A stretch of DNA of 64,000 nt from Methanoculleus thermophilus (GTDB lineage: Archaea; Halobacteriota; Methanomicrobia; Methanomicrobiales; Methanoculleaceae). The notes beneath the pieces were generated by a model. It was not told the origin of the DNA. It saw only the letters and a list, made by a program, of their open reading frames with translations, and made no database searches. The stretch lies in NCBI RefSeq assembly GCF_001571405.1, contig NZ_BCNX01000003.1, positions 294,068 through 358,067 of the forward strand. Reading direction: 5' to 3'. Positions within the stretch are counted from its first letter, which is position 1. Every line of letters starts with the position of its first letter. The translations under genes and the position numbers were made by a program. Shown here piece by piece: positions 26,111 to 34,661 of this stretch.

Positions 26111-26638
26111 ATGCTTGAAGTAGAAGCAAAATTTGCTGTTCCCGATCTCGAAAGCGTCAGGAACCGGCTTGTCCGGTTGGAAGCGCGGATGATTACCAGA
26201 CAGAAGGAGCGTGACGTCTACTATAACGCTCCACACCGGGATTTTGGAGAGACCGACGAGGCGTTAAGGGTCAGGTATGATGATGCCGGATCTACCGTGA
26301 CCTACAAGGGACCGAAAGTCCGGGTCGGGAGCGCGAAGGCCCGCGAGGAGTTCAACCTTGCGGTGGAGTCGGGGGAGACCCTTGAGGCGATCCTCTCCCG
26401 TCTCGGTTTCCGTCGGGCTGCTACGGTCTCAAAGGTGCGGGAGATCTATGAGATGGGCGATCTGACGGTGACGCTTGATGATGTCGACGATCTGGGGACA
26501 TTCATCGAGATCGAGATCCTGACGGAAAGCGACAGAGATGATGCTGCCGCACGAATTGGGGCGACTGCAAAAGAATTGGGTGTAGACGGTCCACCAATCT
26601 ACACCTCGTATCTGGAGATGCTGTTGTCTAAACAGTGA
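26111..26638 (+). CDS. cyaB: CYTH-domain protein (class IV adenylate cyclase/triphosphatase family)
   Basis: The 175-residue protein opens MLEVEAKFAV, the ExExK signature of the CYTH triphosphate tunnel fold, and continues with the expected basic and acidic residues (ALRVRYDD, VTYKGPKV, EIEIL). Members cleave or cyclise triphosphates (ATP, thiamine triphosphate or inorganic triphosphate); the substrate cannot be told from sequence. The final 11 bases overlap the 3' end of the converging phosphoesterase gene. Confidence 0.85.
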   Translation: MLEVEAKFAVPDLESVRNRLVRLEARMITRQKERDVYYNAPHRDFGETDEALRVRYDDAGSTVTYKGPKVRVGSAKAREEFNLAVESGETLEAILSRLGFRRAATVSKVREIYEMGDLTVTLDDVDDLGTFIEIEILTESDRDDAAARIGATAKELGVDGPPIYTSYLEMLLSKQ

Positions 26639-27269
26639 TAAGATCGATATGAATATCTTTCGGCTCCGTCCCGAAGTGGATGAGAGCTCCATTACCTTCT
26701 GAAGCGGGCCCGGGGTTGACGATAGTGACGCCATCGACCTCGGTTATGCCCCGTGCCTCATGGATATGGCCGCAACAGATCAGGTCGAATTGGGGCATGT
26801 GCTTGCGTATGCTCTGGCTCCCGACGTGATTATCACCGACCAAGTCCAGCGCTTCATATGGTGGGGCGTGACAGATCAGGACGTTGTAAACGTTCTTATC
26901 CATATGGTTGACTATCCGGGTGAGTTTATCATCGATCTCTTCTTCCGTCAATTCAAACGGTGTGTCAAACGGGGTCTTGTTCGAACCTCCAAGACCCGCA
27001 AGCGTGATCTTGCCGAGAGCGATCCACGAGTCATGTAGACATACCGCATCCGAGCGCTCGAGCACATCGATGATCTCGCGGGGATCGCAGTTTCCGGGGA
27101 TTGCAAAACACGGTACTTCGAAGTTGGAGAGCACCGAATCTACAGGCTCAAGTGGACCGAAATTGGTGATATCGCCTGCAATGATGACTGCATCGTAGTC
27201 GTAGCTGAGAAAAGCGTCAAGCTTTCCGTAGTTACCGTGCAGATCTGCTAAGAGTAGCACATCCGTCAT
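26628..27269 (-). CDS. calcineurin-like metallophosphoesterase
   Basis: The 213-residue product has the full metal-binding set: DLHGN, GDITNFG, GNCDP, an internal CHAPP and CGHIHEARG. Such archaeal enzymes are phosphodiesterases or phosphatases of uncertain substrate. It converges on the CYTH gene; both use phosphate-ester substrates, but convergence alone gives no functional link. The radical SAM gene lies immediately upstream, three bases away, in the same direction, so these two are probably one transcript. Confidence 0.88.
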   Translation of the reverse strand: MTDVLLLADLHGNYGKLDAFLSYDYDAVIIAGDITNFGPLEPVDSVLSNFEVPCFAIPGNCDPREIIDVLERSDAVCLHDSWIALGKITLAGLGGSNKTPFDTPFELTEEEIDDKLTRIVNHMDKNVYNVLICHAPPYEALDLVGDNHVGSQSIRKHMPQFDLICCGHIHEARGITEVDGVTIVNPGPASEGNGALIHFGTEPKDIHIDLITV

Positions 27270-27272
27270 GCA

Positions 27273-28382
27273 CTATAGGTGAGAAGTGCGCCTAAAAAAC
27301 CTTATCTCATGATCCATCCAGGAACCGGTTATTTTACCACCGAGCGCCAGTTTGCCGAGAACCTTCTCCGTCTCAGGGAGAAGGGGGCGAGGCTGTTCAT
27401 TTGAGAGTGGGGTCCCGGGTAGCGGCATAAAATAGTGAATATGCGCTTTTCCTGCCCGGGTGACAAACCTTACGAGGTCGAGCGTAGCGCGCTGGTCATC
27501 GTCGCTCTCAAACGGCAGGCCAACGATGAAATCGACGATCGGGACGAGCCCATTCTCCCGGCAGAGTTCGACGGCACAAATAACGTCTTCGACGGTATGC
27601 CCCCGGTGCAGGCGACGGAGCACCGCATTGCTCCCCGATTGGGCTCCAAAGTGCAGGCGGGTGTTGGCGCAGTAGTCAAGGATGAGATCGATGGACTGCT
27701 GCGAGACAGACTCCGGGCGCACCTCACCGGGGAAGGTTCCAAAGTAGATCCGCCCATCGAGGCTCCGGAGGAGCCGCTCCACTCGATCAAGTCGGAGATG
27801 GACTCCATCAGAGCCGTAGGCAAAGGCGTTCGGGGTGACGAACCTTATGTCACGGTAACGTGAGGCATATCGGGCAATCTCGTCGATGGAGCGGTGGCGC
27901 ATGCACCGTCCGAAGAGACGGGGTGTCTGGCAGTACCCGCAGGAGAACGGGCATCCCCGGGTGATCTCGATGAAGCCCTTGATCTGCGAGAAGGGCGGGT
28001 GAGCGTCGAGGAGGACGGTGTGGCGGGCCGGCGTATAGCCGGCGGCGGTGGCGACACCCGGGGGTGGATCCCTCCCCTCCTCGATTGCGGCAAGGAGAGC
28101 GGGAAGCGTGTACTCCCCCTCTCCGACGACGACGTAATCGGCATATTCTGCCACCTCCCGGTAGCATGCTGAAGGGTGGGGCCCCCCTGCGATGGTTATG
28201 CAGTCCGCCCCCGCGATCTCGTCACGGTAGAGGCGCTCGTTGATGGAGTTCAGGCTGTAGATGGTGACATCGTCGAGCGGTTCGTCGGTGATCTGGAGGT
28301 GGTAGCCGTCACTCTCGCATGCCGCGGAGAGGGCAGCGAGGGAGTTGTTTGCCTGGGGTATGGCTCGCCAGTTAACGATCAT
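27273..28382 (-). CDS. B12-binding-domain radical SAM protein (MJ1487-like)
   Basis: The 369-residue protein has an N-terminal cobalamin-binding-like Rossmann region (to about 125, with ITIAGGPHPSACYREVAEYAD and VVGEGE), then the radical SAM core with the 4Fe-4S motif in ITRGCPFSCGYCQTP. The later strands FGAQSGSNAVLRRLHRGH and VDFIVGLPFE belong to the same barrel. This matches an archaeal family of unknown substrate (MJ1487 type). Its stop is three bases before the metallophosphoesterase start. Confidence 0.85.
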   Translation of the reverse strand: MIVNWRAIPQANNSLAALSAACESDGYHLQITDEPLDDVTIYSLNSINERLYRDEIAGADCITIAGGPHPSACYREVAEYADYVVVGEGEYTLPALLAAIEEGRDPPPGVATAAGYTPARHTVLLDAHPPFSQIKGFIEITRGCPFSCGYCQTPRLFGRCMRHRSIDEIARYASRYRDIRFVTPNAFAYGSDGVHLRLDRVERLLRSLDGRIYFGTFPGEVRPESVSQQSIDLILDYCANTRLHFGAQSGSNAVLRRLHRGHTVEDVICAVELCRENGLVPIVDFIVGLPFESDDDQRATLDLVRFVTRAGKAHIHYFMPLPGTPLSNEQPRPLLPETEKVLGKLALGGKITGSWMDHEIRFFRRTSHL

Positions 28383-28574
28383 GGGTGTGCGAAAGGTTAT
28401 CGTCTGCGGTCTTGTCCGGGGTTTGGGGCCGGCAGAAGCAGTCTTGATGCCGACTCACCCTCAAAGCCGGGAAACGTTCGGCTCTGGAGGGGCGTTCATG
28501 GAGAGGCGTTCAATGTATCATCTCTGTAAAGAACAAGATTAATCTGACGATGTCGACGAAGTATTAAGATATAC

Positions 28575-29324
28575 ATGAAGATCACCGATTTCATGCGGAT
28601 CTTTTCGAGTGAACGCCGGATTGAGGTTCTTGATGCACTCATGCGGCAGGAAACCAAGGATGAGATTAAAAAGCATATACCCTCCTCAACCTACGCTTTC
28701 ACGGTCAATTACCTCAAGAAAGTGGGGTTTGTCAGAGAAGCTGACGGTGAGGTTTCGCTGACTGATAGGGGATATGCCAACCTCGTCGTATTTGAGAGGT
28801 TCAAAGAGAGTATCAATACCCTCAGGTTACTCTATGAAGCCTTTCCGGACCATACCATCGCTTTCCCGGACGAGTTCGCTCTTCGCCTCAGTGAGATCCG
28901 GGATGCCGAGATTATCGTCTCTGAACCATCCGATATCTTAAAGCCTCACAGAGTTTTCATCAACAACCTGAGGAAAACCCGGGAGATCTACGGAGACTCA
29001 CCGATTCTCTTCCCCGATTACCCTGAGTTCTTCAAGGGCCTGGCGGAGAGTCTCGAGACGATCTCTCTTGTGGTCACACAGGAAGTCCTTGATATTATCT
29101 CTACCTATCCGCTGGAAGATTACAGCAATCTTGAGGTGTATCTCATCCCAGAAACTCCCGGGATCGCTGCGACAGTCACAGATACATTCCTCTCGATCGG
29201 GTTCTTCTATAAGTCGGGAAGTTACGACTTCACGAGGGACCTCATTGCGACGTCCCCGGAAGCAATAAAGTTTGGAAGGGATCTCATCCAGCATTATAGG
29301 ATGCAATCCCGCAGGATTATATAG
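28575..29324 (+). CDS. winged-helix regulator, FilR1-like (DUF1724)
   Basis: The 249-residue protein has an N-terminal winged helix (about 1-75; FSSERRIEVLDALMRQ, TVNYLKKVGFVREADG, VSLTDRGYANL). A middle/C-terminal domain follows, resembling the methanogen FilR1 sensor domain (PHRVFINNLRKTREIYGDSP, YLIPETPGIAATVTDTFLSI). FilR1-type regulators in methanogens respond to acyl-homoserine-lactone-like or other small signals; the ligand here is unknown. The 3' end overlaps the converging UbiA gene by 31 bases. Confidence 0.75.
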   Translation: MKITDFMRIFSSERRIEVLDALMRQETKDEIKKHIPSSTYAFTVNYLKKVGFVREADGEVSLTDRGYANLVVFERFKESINTLRLLYEAFPDHTIAFPDEFALRLSEIRDAEIIVSEPSDILKPHRVFINNLRKTREIYGDSPILFPDYPEFFKGLAESLETISLVVTQEVLDIISTYPLEDYSNLEVYLIPETPGIAATVTDTFLSIGFFYKSGSYDFTRDLIATSPEAIKFGRDLIQHYRMQSRRII

Positions 29325-30064
29325 CCTGCATAGAGGATCCATTCCCCATCGACGAGCGCGTTCCGAAACATCTCGAACCCATTACAGTAAGCAATGATGT
29401 AGATGGTGCTGTGGATCGAGCTGATGAGCAGAACGTCGATACCGGCGATGAAACCTGAGAAGTATGCACCGATGACTGTCATGTGAGTGATCAGGCTGAG
29501 TCCGAGCAGCAGGGCGGTGACCTGCGTCCGGGAGAGGACTGTCGGGATGGTCAGGATCCCCGCCATCTTATCTTTATCGATGTCGCGGACATCGTAGATG
29601 ACGGTGTTGACAAAACTTTTGCAGAAGAAGAAGAGGCAAACCAACATGACCGGCAGGCTGATGGTACCGAGGAAGATCAGGATGCCGAGTGACCAGGTAA
29701 GAGCGACGATACAGTTTTTCACGCCTTTACCGCCTTTCAGCCGATATCCTCCGATGCCCTTTGTATAGAGGTATGCAACGAGGAACGGCACGACCAGGGC
29801 GGGGTTTGGGTAAAGGGCGAATGCTCCGATCGTCGCGAAGACTGCTGTTAGCAGGAGTGCTTTTTTGAACAGAGTTCCTCGTTTCTCATCCTCTTTATTC
29901 TCCACACCACGATCAAACGCATAGGCTGCGTAGGCAATGAACGCTGCGGCGACAAATTCAGTGAGCGGGACGTGGCTACCGAGGAATCCATATGCAAACT
30001 GTAGTTTCAGGGCTCCTGAAAGCGTAACCACAAGTATCGAGATGATTAGACTGTATGCTTGCAT
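29294..30064 (-). CDS. UbiA-family prenyltransferase
   Basis: The 256-residue integral membrane protein has about eight hydrophobic helices. The second Asp-rich motif is clear (YDVRDIDKDKMAGILTIPT). The first is weaker (FDRGVENKEDE) but occupies the expected loop after helix 2. UbiA enzymes attach prenyl chains to aromatic or glycerol acceptors in quinone, haem or archaeal ether lipid synthesis. The substrate is unknown; related methanogen proteins are short like this one. It overlaps the FilR1-like gene tail to tail. Confidence 0.8.
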   Translation of the reverse strand: MQAYSLIISILVVTLSGALKLQFAYGFLGSHVPLTEFVAAAFIAYAAYAFDRGVENKEDEKRGTLFKKALLLTAVFATIGAFALYPNPALVVPFLVAYLYTKGIGGYRLKGGKGVKNCIVALTWSLGILIFLGTISLPVMLVCLFFFCKSFVNTVIYDVRDIDKDKMAGILTIPTVLSRTQVTALLLGLSLITHMTVIGAYFSGFIAGIDVLLISSIHSTIYIIAYCNGFEMFRNALVDGEWILYAGYIILRDCIL

Positions 30065-30191
30065 ATTGTATACGATCGGAAAGAGGAAAATATTCCATTC
30101 TGATGGAGATTGTACAGTACTGTTGTATCAACTCAGCAACATTGTTATTTCTCAAAAATCGTGTAATACGTCAGTGAAATAACAAGAAAGC

Positions 30192-30201
30192 CATTTATAT
30201 G
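30192..30201 (+). promoter_or_regulatory. TATA box for the PAS protein gene
   Basis: CATTTATATG lies 55-64 bases before the ATG at 30256, giving a predicted leader of about 30 bases. Confidence 0.5.
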
Positions 30202-30255
30202 GGTTATTTTCAAAGTATATCCTGGAAAGACTGATTATTATTCTTGGGCGGGAGT

Positions 30256-31503
30256 ATGGAGCACAGGAGAACCGATGGGCAGAGACCGGAACAGGGGCCG
30301 GTAGTTGATGCTCATTTTTACCATGGCGGTTGTTGCCCTCATGCCGGCTCTCATTTTGCGACGTCCACCGGGGACCTCCTGACGCTGTTGGTTGGCTACC
30401 AGAAGGATGGAATTGTACTGATTGCCCCTGATCAGACAGTGATCTGGATGAATAGGGCTATCGAGGATCTCTTCGGGGTGAACAGATACGATACCGTCGG
30501 AATGAACGCCATTGAGTTTGTCTCCCGCTGTATCTCTCCAAATTTCCCTAACGGTGAGGATTTTAAGGCAGAATTTATCAGTGCCTGTTTCTTTTACGAA
30601 AAGATCCCGGAAAGACGATACTGCATATCCCGTAAATCGACCGATAATATCTGGGTGGAGTATTCAAGCATCGTGATCCCTGTAGGGCGGAACCGAGGTG
30701 CGCGCCTGGATATCTATCACATCACCAGCGGCTCCGATCGGTTGGAGGCGCGCCTTCAGGAGGCTCGCGATCTGTTTGAAACTCTGGTAGCTCTCTCGTC
30801 GGATCTGGTCATCTCTCTCAATTCAAGCCTCATCATAACATCAGTAAGCCCGTCGGTTGAGCGCTTTCTCGGGTACCGCCCCGAAGATCTCGCAGGAAAA
30901 CACCTCTCTTTTTTGATGACCAGAGATTCTATTGCTGAATTCCAGAAGGTCTGCTTTCTGGAACGTGTCTCCCGAAACTCGGCAGGACGCTCCGATCCGA
31001 TCGAAAAACCACGCACAATGGAGGCGCTCTTTATGAGCGTACAGGGGCTTCCTATTGCCATGAGTCTTGGTTTCTCGCCGATCAGCGACAGTATGGGCAA
31101 CCTCGCCGGGATCATCGCGGTCGTACAGCAGAAGACCGATGACAGTCGGTGGCGGGAGATCTCTGCGCAACTCGATCAGAACATCGAGCACTTGGCTTGC
31201 CTTGGCGATCGTATCAGAAACCCGCTTGCCGTCATCGTCGGCCTTGCAGATCTGCAGGGCGGTGAGATCGCTGAAAAGATCGTTAAGCAGGCAGAGATCA
31301 TTGATGGGGTTCTTAGGGAGTTGGACAGTGGATACGCCGCGTCGCTCAGCGCCAGGGAATTCCTGCGGAAACACCATCTGCGAGACGATCTCGATCTGGA
31401 TGCCCCGCCTCGGACTGAGATCACGCGTCCCGTATCTGGTTTGGCCAAACAGGTGTCGCATCAATCCGGCTTATTCATGGATACGCATGCTCCCCTCGAC
31501 TGA
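30256..31503 (+). CDS. PAS-domain signalling protein with degenerate kinase dimerisation tail
   Basis: This 415-residue soluble protein has two PAS domains (about 40-155, DGIVLIAPDQTVIWMNRAIE; and about 170-300, DLVISLNSSLIITSVSPSVE). A segment of about 70 residues (31171-31380) follows that resembles a histidine-kinase dimerisation helix pair but reads DRIRNPLAVIVGLADL, with Arg where the phospho-His is expected. No ATPase domain follows. The tail motif REFLRKHHL recurs in the PAS protein at 49-51 kb. It may act as a scaffold or a partner of a true kinase. An in-frame TTG at 30244 would add four residues. Confidence 0.75.
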   Translation: MEHRRTDGQRPEQGPVVDAHFYHGGCCPHAGSHFATSTGDLLTLLVGYQKDGIVLIAPDQTVIWMNRAIEDLFGVNRYDTVGMNAIEFVSRCISPNFPNGEDFKAEFISACFFYEKIPERRYCISRKSTDNIWVEYSSIVIPVGRNRGARLDIYHITSGSDRLEARLQEARDLFETLVALSSDLVISLNSSLIITSVSPSVERFLGYRPEDLAGKHLSFLMTRDSIAEFQKVCFLERVSRNSAGRSDPIEKPRTMEALFMSVQGLPIAMSLGFSPISDSMGNLAGIIAVVQQKTDDSRWREISAQLDQNIEHLACLGDRIRNPLAVIVGLADLQGGEIAEKIVKQAEIIDGVLRELDSGYAASLSAREFLRKHHLRDDLDLDAPPRTEITRPVSGLAKQVSHQSGLFMDTHAPLD

Positions 31504-31623
31504 CGTCCAAAGCATATGATTGAAGGGAGTAACCATAGCCCTTTGTCTATTGCATCTCTTCCCAGAAGAATGGGAGGACGCTCCATGTGGATGCCCTCTT
31601 GATCCCGATTTGCGCACGACCAC

Positions 31624-32268
31624 TCAATGCACCCGCAGCCAGAGGTGGAGGTTGCGGTAACCGGCACCGATGAGACTGTTCTTTGGGATCTCTTCAGGGG
31701 GCGTCTCCTTGAAGAGAAGGAGTTCCAGCCTGTTTACATCCGGGTCCATGATCCGGAAGGAGTAGGGCTGCTCCACCGTCTGATTGTGCGGCACTGTGAC
31801 GGAGAATCGGTCCAGAAGCGTTGCCGAGACGACTGTTGACCGGTTTGTCGCATTATTAAGCCTGCTCTCTATGGCATATGTCTCCACCGTGTAGGTGATG
31901 TCCTGGTACTCGTGGTTTCCAATACCGATGATGACCGTCTGGGGTGTCCCGGCCATGAATTCGGTTGGATAATCGGCAGCTCTCCCTTTTGGGCCAAGGA
32001 TATAGAACTCGGTGTACTTCTCGCCTTCTTTTGGATTCACGACGATGAATACAGTCATCACAATGGCCGCAAGGAGAACCAACGTGAGGATGACAATCAG
32101 GGCCTGATTGAGCCGGGATATGGATCTGCTGGAGGACTTCTCCTCTATCGCCGCGGTATGTATTGAAGCGAAGAGCGATATGGCGGCTATGATGAGTGCG
32201 GCTACGGGTTGGATGGTGTATAAGGCAGGGAAACCTATGAGAAGGTCTATCGCGGCTTCCAGAGGCAT
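31624..32268 (-). CDS. DUF1616 family membrane protein
   Basis: The 214-residue protein has two hydrophobic segments (about 10-35 and 55-80) and an extracytoplasmic beta-rich domain with TEFYILGPKGRAADYPTEF, VIIGIGNHEYQDITYTVE and the closing LLLFKE. These are hallmarks of the DUF1616 C-terminal domain. Most relatives have a longer N-terminal membrane part, so this one is short. Function is unknown; DUF1616 proteins are often encoded near archaeal surface-glycan genes. The archaellin-like genes lie divergently upstream. Confidence 0.75.
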   Translation of the reverse strand: MPLEAAIDLLIGFPALYTIQPVAALIIAAISLFASIHTAAIEEKSSSRSISRLNQALIVILTLVLLAAIVMTVFIVVNPKEGEKYTEFYILGPKGRAADYPTEFMAGTPQTVIIGIGNHEYQDITYTVETYAIESRLNNATNRSTVVSATLLDRFSVTVPHNQTVEQPYSFRIMDPDVNRLELLLFKETPPEEIPKNSLIGAGYRNLHLWLRVH

Positions 32269-32492
32269 TCAGTTAAACCATGATGAGCCATGCTATAAAA
32301 ATCGTTCCCTGAGACGGGCCTTTGTCATATCTTTGCTACGACAGAAGGCGATCTATTCTAAAACTGGTTCAATCGTAATCAGCGTCTGCTGTTTCATATA
32401 ATCTCATATCAAGCAATAGGTCTCCAGCTTATACCAGAAATAATCTTTATTTCACCCTAAGTTTTTTTGAGTTTGTTCAGATATGATCGATG

Positions 32493-32502
32493 TCTATAAA
32501 TA
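32493..32502 (+). promoter_or_regulatory. TATA box for the archaellin-like pair
   Basis: TCTATAAATA lies 24-33 bases before the GTG at 32526 and 33-42 before the ATG at 32535, so the transcript would be leaderless or short-leadered. The 257-bp region before it is AT-rich and has a run of seven T at 32462-32468. Confidence 0.6.
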
Positions 32503-32525
32503 CAACATAACGAAAGTACGGTTGA

Positions 32526-33092
32526 GTGCCAGATATGCTCCGGGAAGGCTGGAACAGAGAAGCTTCTAGCGGGCTCGAGGCGGCCATCGTCTTCATCGCA
32601 ATCATTGTGATTGCGTCGATCTTTGCATACGTCGTACTCGGAGCAGGGATATTTGCATCGCAAAAGAGCCAGGAAGTCATGCATGCCGGCCTTATGGATG
32701 CAGGTTCCGCTCTCCGTCTGGGGGATGTGGTCATCGTCAAGATGGACAGCAGTCGGGATCTCGTTGAGCGCATTGTTTTCGATCTTGAGACCATGACCGA
32801 TCTCGCTGCATTTGATATGGGGAGCATGACCTACACCATCGCCACAAAAGAGAAGATTGTCACGCTTCCTCCCGGCGATGTAACCCTAACGTGGCGGTAT
32901 CCGAAAGATGGCGGACCTGTTCTGGAGGCAGGAGAGGTCGTTATGGTGGAACTGAGGAAGTTGGAGAGTGTGGGCATCGGACCGGGGGATACGTTCACCC
33001 TTGGTATAACTGCCGCGGAAGGGGCGACTGCCTCATTGACCAGAACAGTTCCCTCCGGGATTGGAAAGAATGCATATGTCGAGCTCTTCTGA
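32526..33092 (+). CDS. archaellin-like (class III signal peptide) protein 1
   Basis: The 188-residue protein has a short charged leader followed by SGLEAAIVFIAIIVIASIFAYV, the class III signal/hydrophobic helix processed by the archaellin peptidase (FlaK/ArlK). The rest is a beta-sandwich-like domain ending LTRTVPSGIGKNAYVEL. It is similar in layout to the archaellin ending at base 119 but shorter. It lies 28 kb from the arl operon and sits head to tail with a second such gene. It may be a minor archaellin, hook-like component or adhesive filament subunit. The GTG at 32526 or the ATG at 32535 may be the start. Confidence 0.8.
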   Translation: MPDMLREGWNREASSGLEAAIVFIAIIVIASIFAYVVLGAGIFASQKSQEVMHAGLMDAGSALRLGDVVIVKMDSSRDLVERIVFDLETMTDLAAFDMGSMTYTIATKEKIVTLPPGDVTLTWRYPKDGGPVLEAGEVVMVELRKLESVGIGPGDTFTLGITAAEGATASLTRTVPSGIGKNAYVELF

Positions 33093-33672
33093 TGCGGTCG
33101 GCCCGCCGGATGCCGGGTTCACAGGGCTCGAGGCGGCGATCGTCCTGATCGCCTTTGTCGTGGTCGCTGCCGTCTTTGGCTACGTTGTTCTTACGATGGG
33201 TCTTCTCTTCTCAGGTGAGAGTCAGTCTACCATCCACCAGGGAATCCGACAGGCCGGTTCGGCCTGCATGGTCTCGGGAACCGTCTACGGTGTCAGCTCA
33301 CCTCCCTATGACTACCTCAACTCCATCATCATCCCGATCAAACTCACCAGCGGCAGCGAACCGATCGATATGACCACGGTCTCTCTCCGATTGACCGGTC
33401 CTCATCACGTGGATCCAATCAGACAAAATATTCCTCTTCTTACCGATAGTCCCGAAGCGGGCTATTGGAGTATCCAGGATCGGTTCAATGATGACTCCGA
33501 TCTTCTTCTTGAAGCTGGAGAGGAGTATGTGCTGCACATAAGGCTAAACAACAGACAAGACTGCGCTCCATATGGGACGTTCGCCATCGAGATCAAACCC
33601 GCGGGTCGGACGGCGCTCCGGGTTGAGAGGACTGTCCCGGGCAGTATCAGCGCCTTAACCAAACTGCCCTGA
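33076..33672 (+). CDS. archaellin-like (class III signal peptide) protein 2
   Basis: The 198-residue protein has the leader MSSSSDAVGPPDAGFTGLEAA and the helix IVLIAFVVVAAVFGYVVL, almost identical in pattern to true archaellins, then a beta-rich domain with an extra loop (about 110-150) and the end RVERTVPGSI. The ATG at 33076 lies inside the end of the preceding gene, giving a 17-base overlap. In-frame TTG 33061 and ATG 33070 are alternatives. The stop overlaps the 3' end of the converging DUF457 gene by 18 bases. Confidence 0.8.
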   Translation: MSSSSDAVGPPDAGFTGLEAAIVLIAFVVVAAVFGYVVLTMGLLFSGESQSTIHQGIRQAGSACMVSGTVYGVSSPPYDYLNSIIIPIKLTSGSEPIDMTTVSLRLTGPHHVDPIRQNIPLLTDSPEAGYWSIQDRFNDDSDLLLEAGEEYVLHIRLNNRQDCAPYGTFAIEIKPAGRTALRVERTVPGSISALTKLP

Positions 33673-34359
33673 GGGGTTGATGCCCAGGAAATTCTGATGC
33701 CCGGTCACTCCGGCGATCCCGATGGCCCCCACGACTGCAAGCAGCAGGTAATCCCCCGGCCCCGCTCCGGCCATCAGGATGCTCCCTGCAATACCGGTCG
33801 CCCAGGCATAGAGGGAGGCTATGGTAAGGACCCCTAGGAGCGGGATGGAAGCACGGACGAGCATGCGGGCGATCCTGGAGAGGTCGGGTCGGAGGTTCCG
33901 GCAGGCGGCAAGGGCGATGCCTGCCGACGCGACGAGGAATATCCACTCCGAGAGGGAAGAGACCTCCGCGAGAATAGCGTTGCCGAAGTAGTCTGTGAAC
34001 TCGTAGGGCTGATACGGGCCAAGGAGCGGGAAATACCAGGTTATGGCGTCTGTCCACATTGTATCGAGGATCTGGTGGATGAGTACGCCTGCCGCAACAG
34101 CGAGGACTGCAGGCGATCCTCGCTCTCTCTTGAAAATAATGCCTGCGATGAAGAGGAGTGCGAGGAAGAGGAGGCCATGCCCGAATATTCGCCCGTAGTT
34201 GAGCGAGTCCGCAAGAAGGATATGTCCCACCGGTTTGTCGATCAGGTCGGGGAGAAGGGCCCCAAGAGCAGCAAAACCGATGAGCCGCCGATCATTGAGG
34301 CGTATGGAGAGTGCGAGGCCCAGGATGAGACCCGCAAAGAGGTGGCAGGCGATGAACAT
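33655..34359 (-). CDS. DUF457 (YdjM-like) membrane-bound metal-dependent hydrolase family protein
   Basis: The 234-residue protein has about six hydrophobic helices and conserved His/Asp positions on them (ACHLFAGL, GALLPDLIDKPVGH, IFGHGL, LIHQILDTMW). This is the DUF457 pattern of inner-membrane proteins related to LexA-binding/metal-dependent hydrolases. The true activity is not established. It converges on the archaellin-like pair. Confidence 0.8.
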   Translation of the reverse strand: MFIACHLFAGLILGLALSIRLNDRRLIGFAALGALLPDLIDKPVGHILLADSLNYGRIFGHGLLFLALLFIAGIIFKRERGSPAVLAVAAGVLIHQILDTMWTDAITWYFPLLGPYQPYEFTDYFGNAILAEVSSLSEWIFLVASAGIALAACRNLRPDLSRIARMLVRASIPLLGVLTIASLYAWATGIAGSILMAGAGPGDYLLLAVVGAIGIAGVTGHQNFLGINPSGQFG

Positions 34360-34469
34360 TCTTCATGAGTTCGATGCTGGCTGATTAATAACTCTGCGGT
34401 TTTGGATGCCCGCAACCGATATGAGCGGCAAGAGCACACACTTTTTGATATACTCTGCAGGAAAACGCT

Positions 34470-34661
34470 ATGATCATGCTCGTTCGGCATGAACTCATCA
34501 TCATATTCGCCTCTTTCTTAATCGGGAGTGCGGCGGGCTGGTGGATCCGGATGCAGTGGGGAGATGGCTTCATTGCCGTCGCAGCGACGCTTCTTGGGAC
34601 CGTCATCGGCTATGGCATCATTATAACTCTTCTTCGGATGGTGGGCCATCCGGTCGAGTAG
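34470..34661 (+). CDS. small two-helix membrane protein
   Basis: The 63-codon frame encodes two hydrophobic segments (about 8-24 and 35-56) separated by WWIRMQWGDG. It overlaps the 3' end of the DUF5714 gene by 41 bases on the opposite strand. The hydrophobic pattern and a nearby AT-rich upstream segment make it plausible, but I recognise no family. Confidence 0.35.
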   Translation: MIMLVRHELIIIFASFLIGSAAGWWIRMQWGDGFIAVAATLLGTVIGYGIIITLLRMVGHPVE

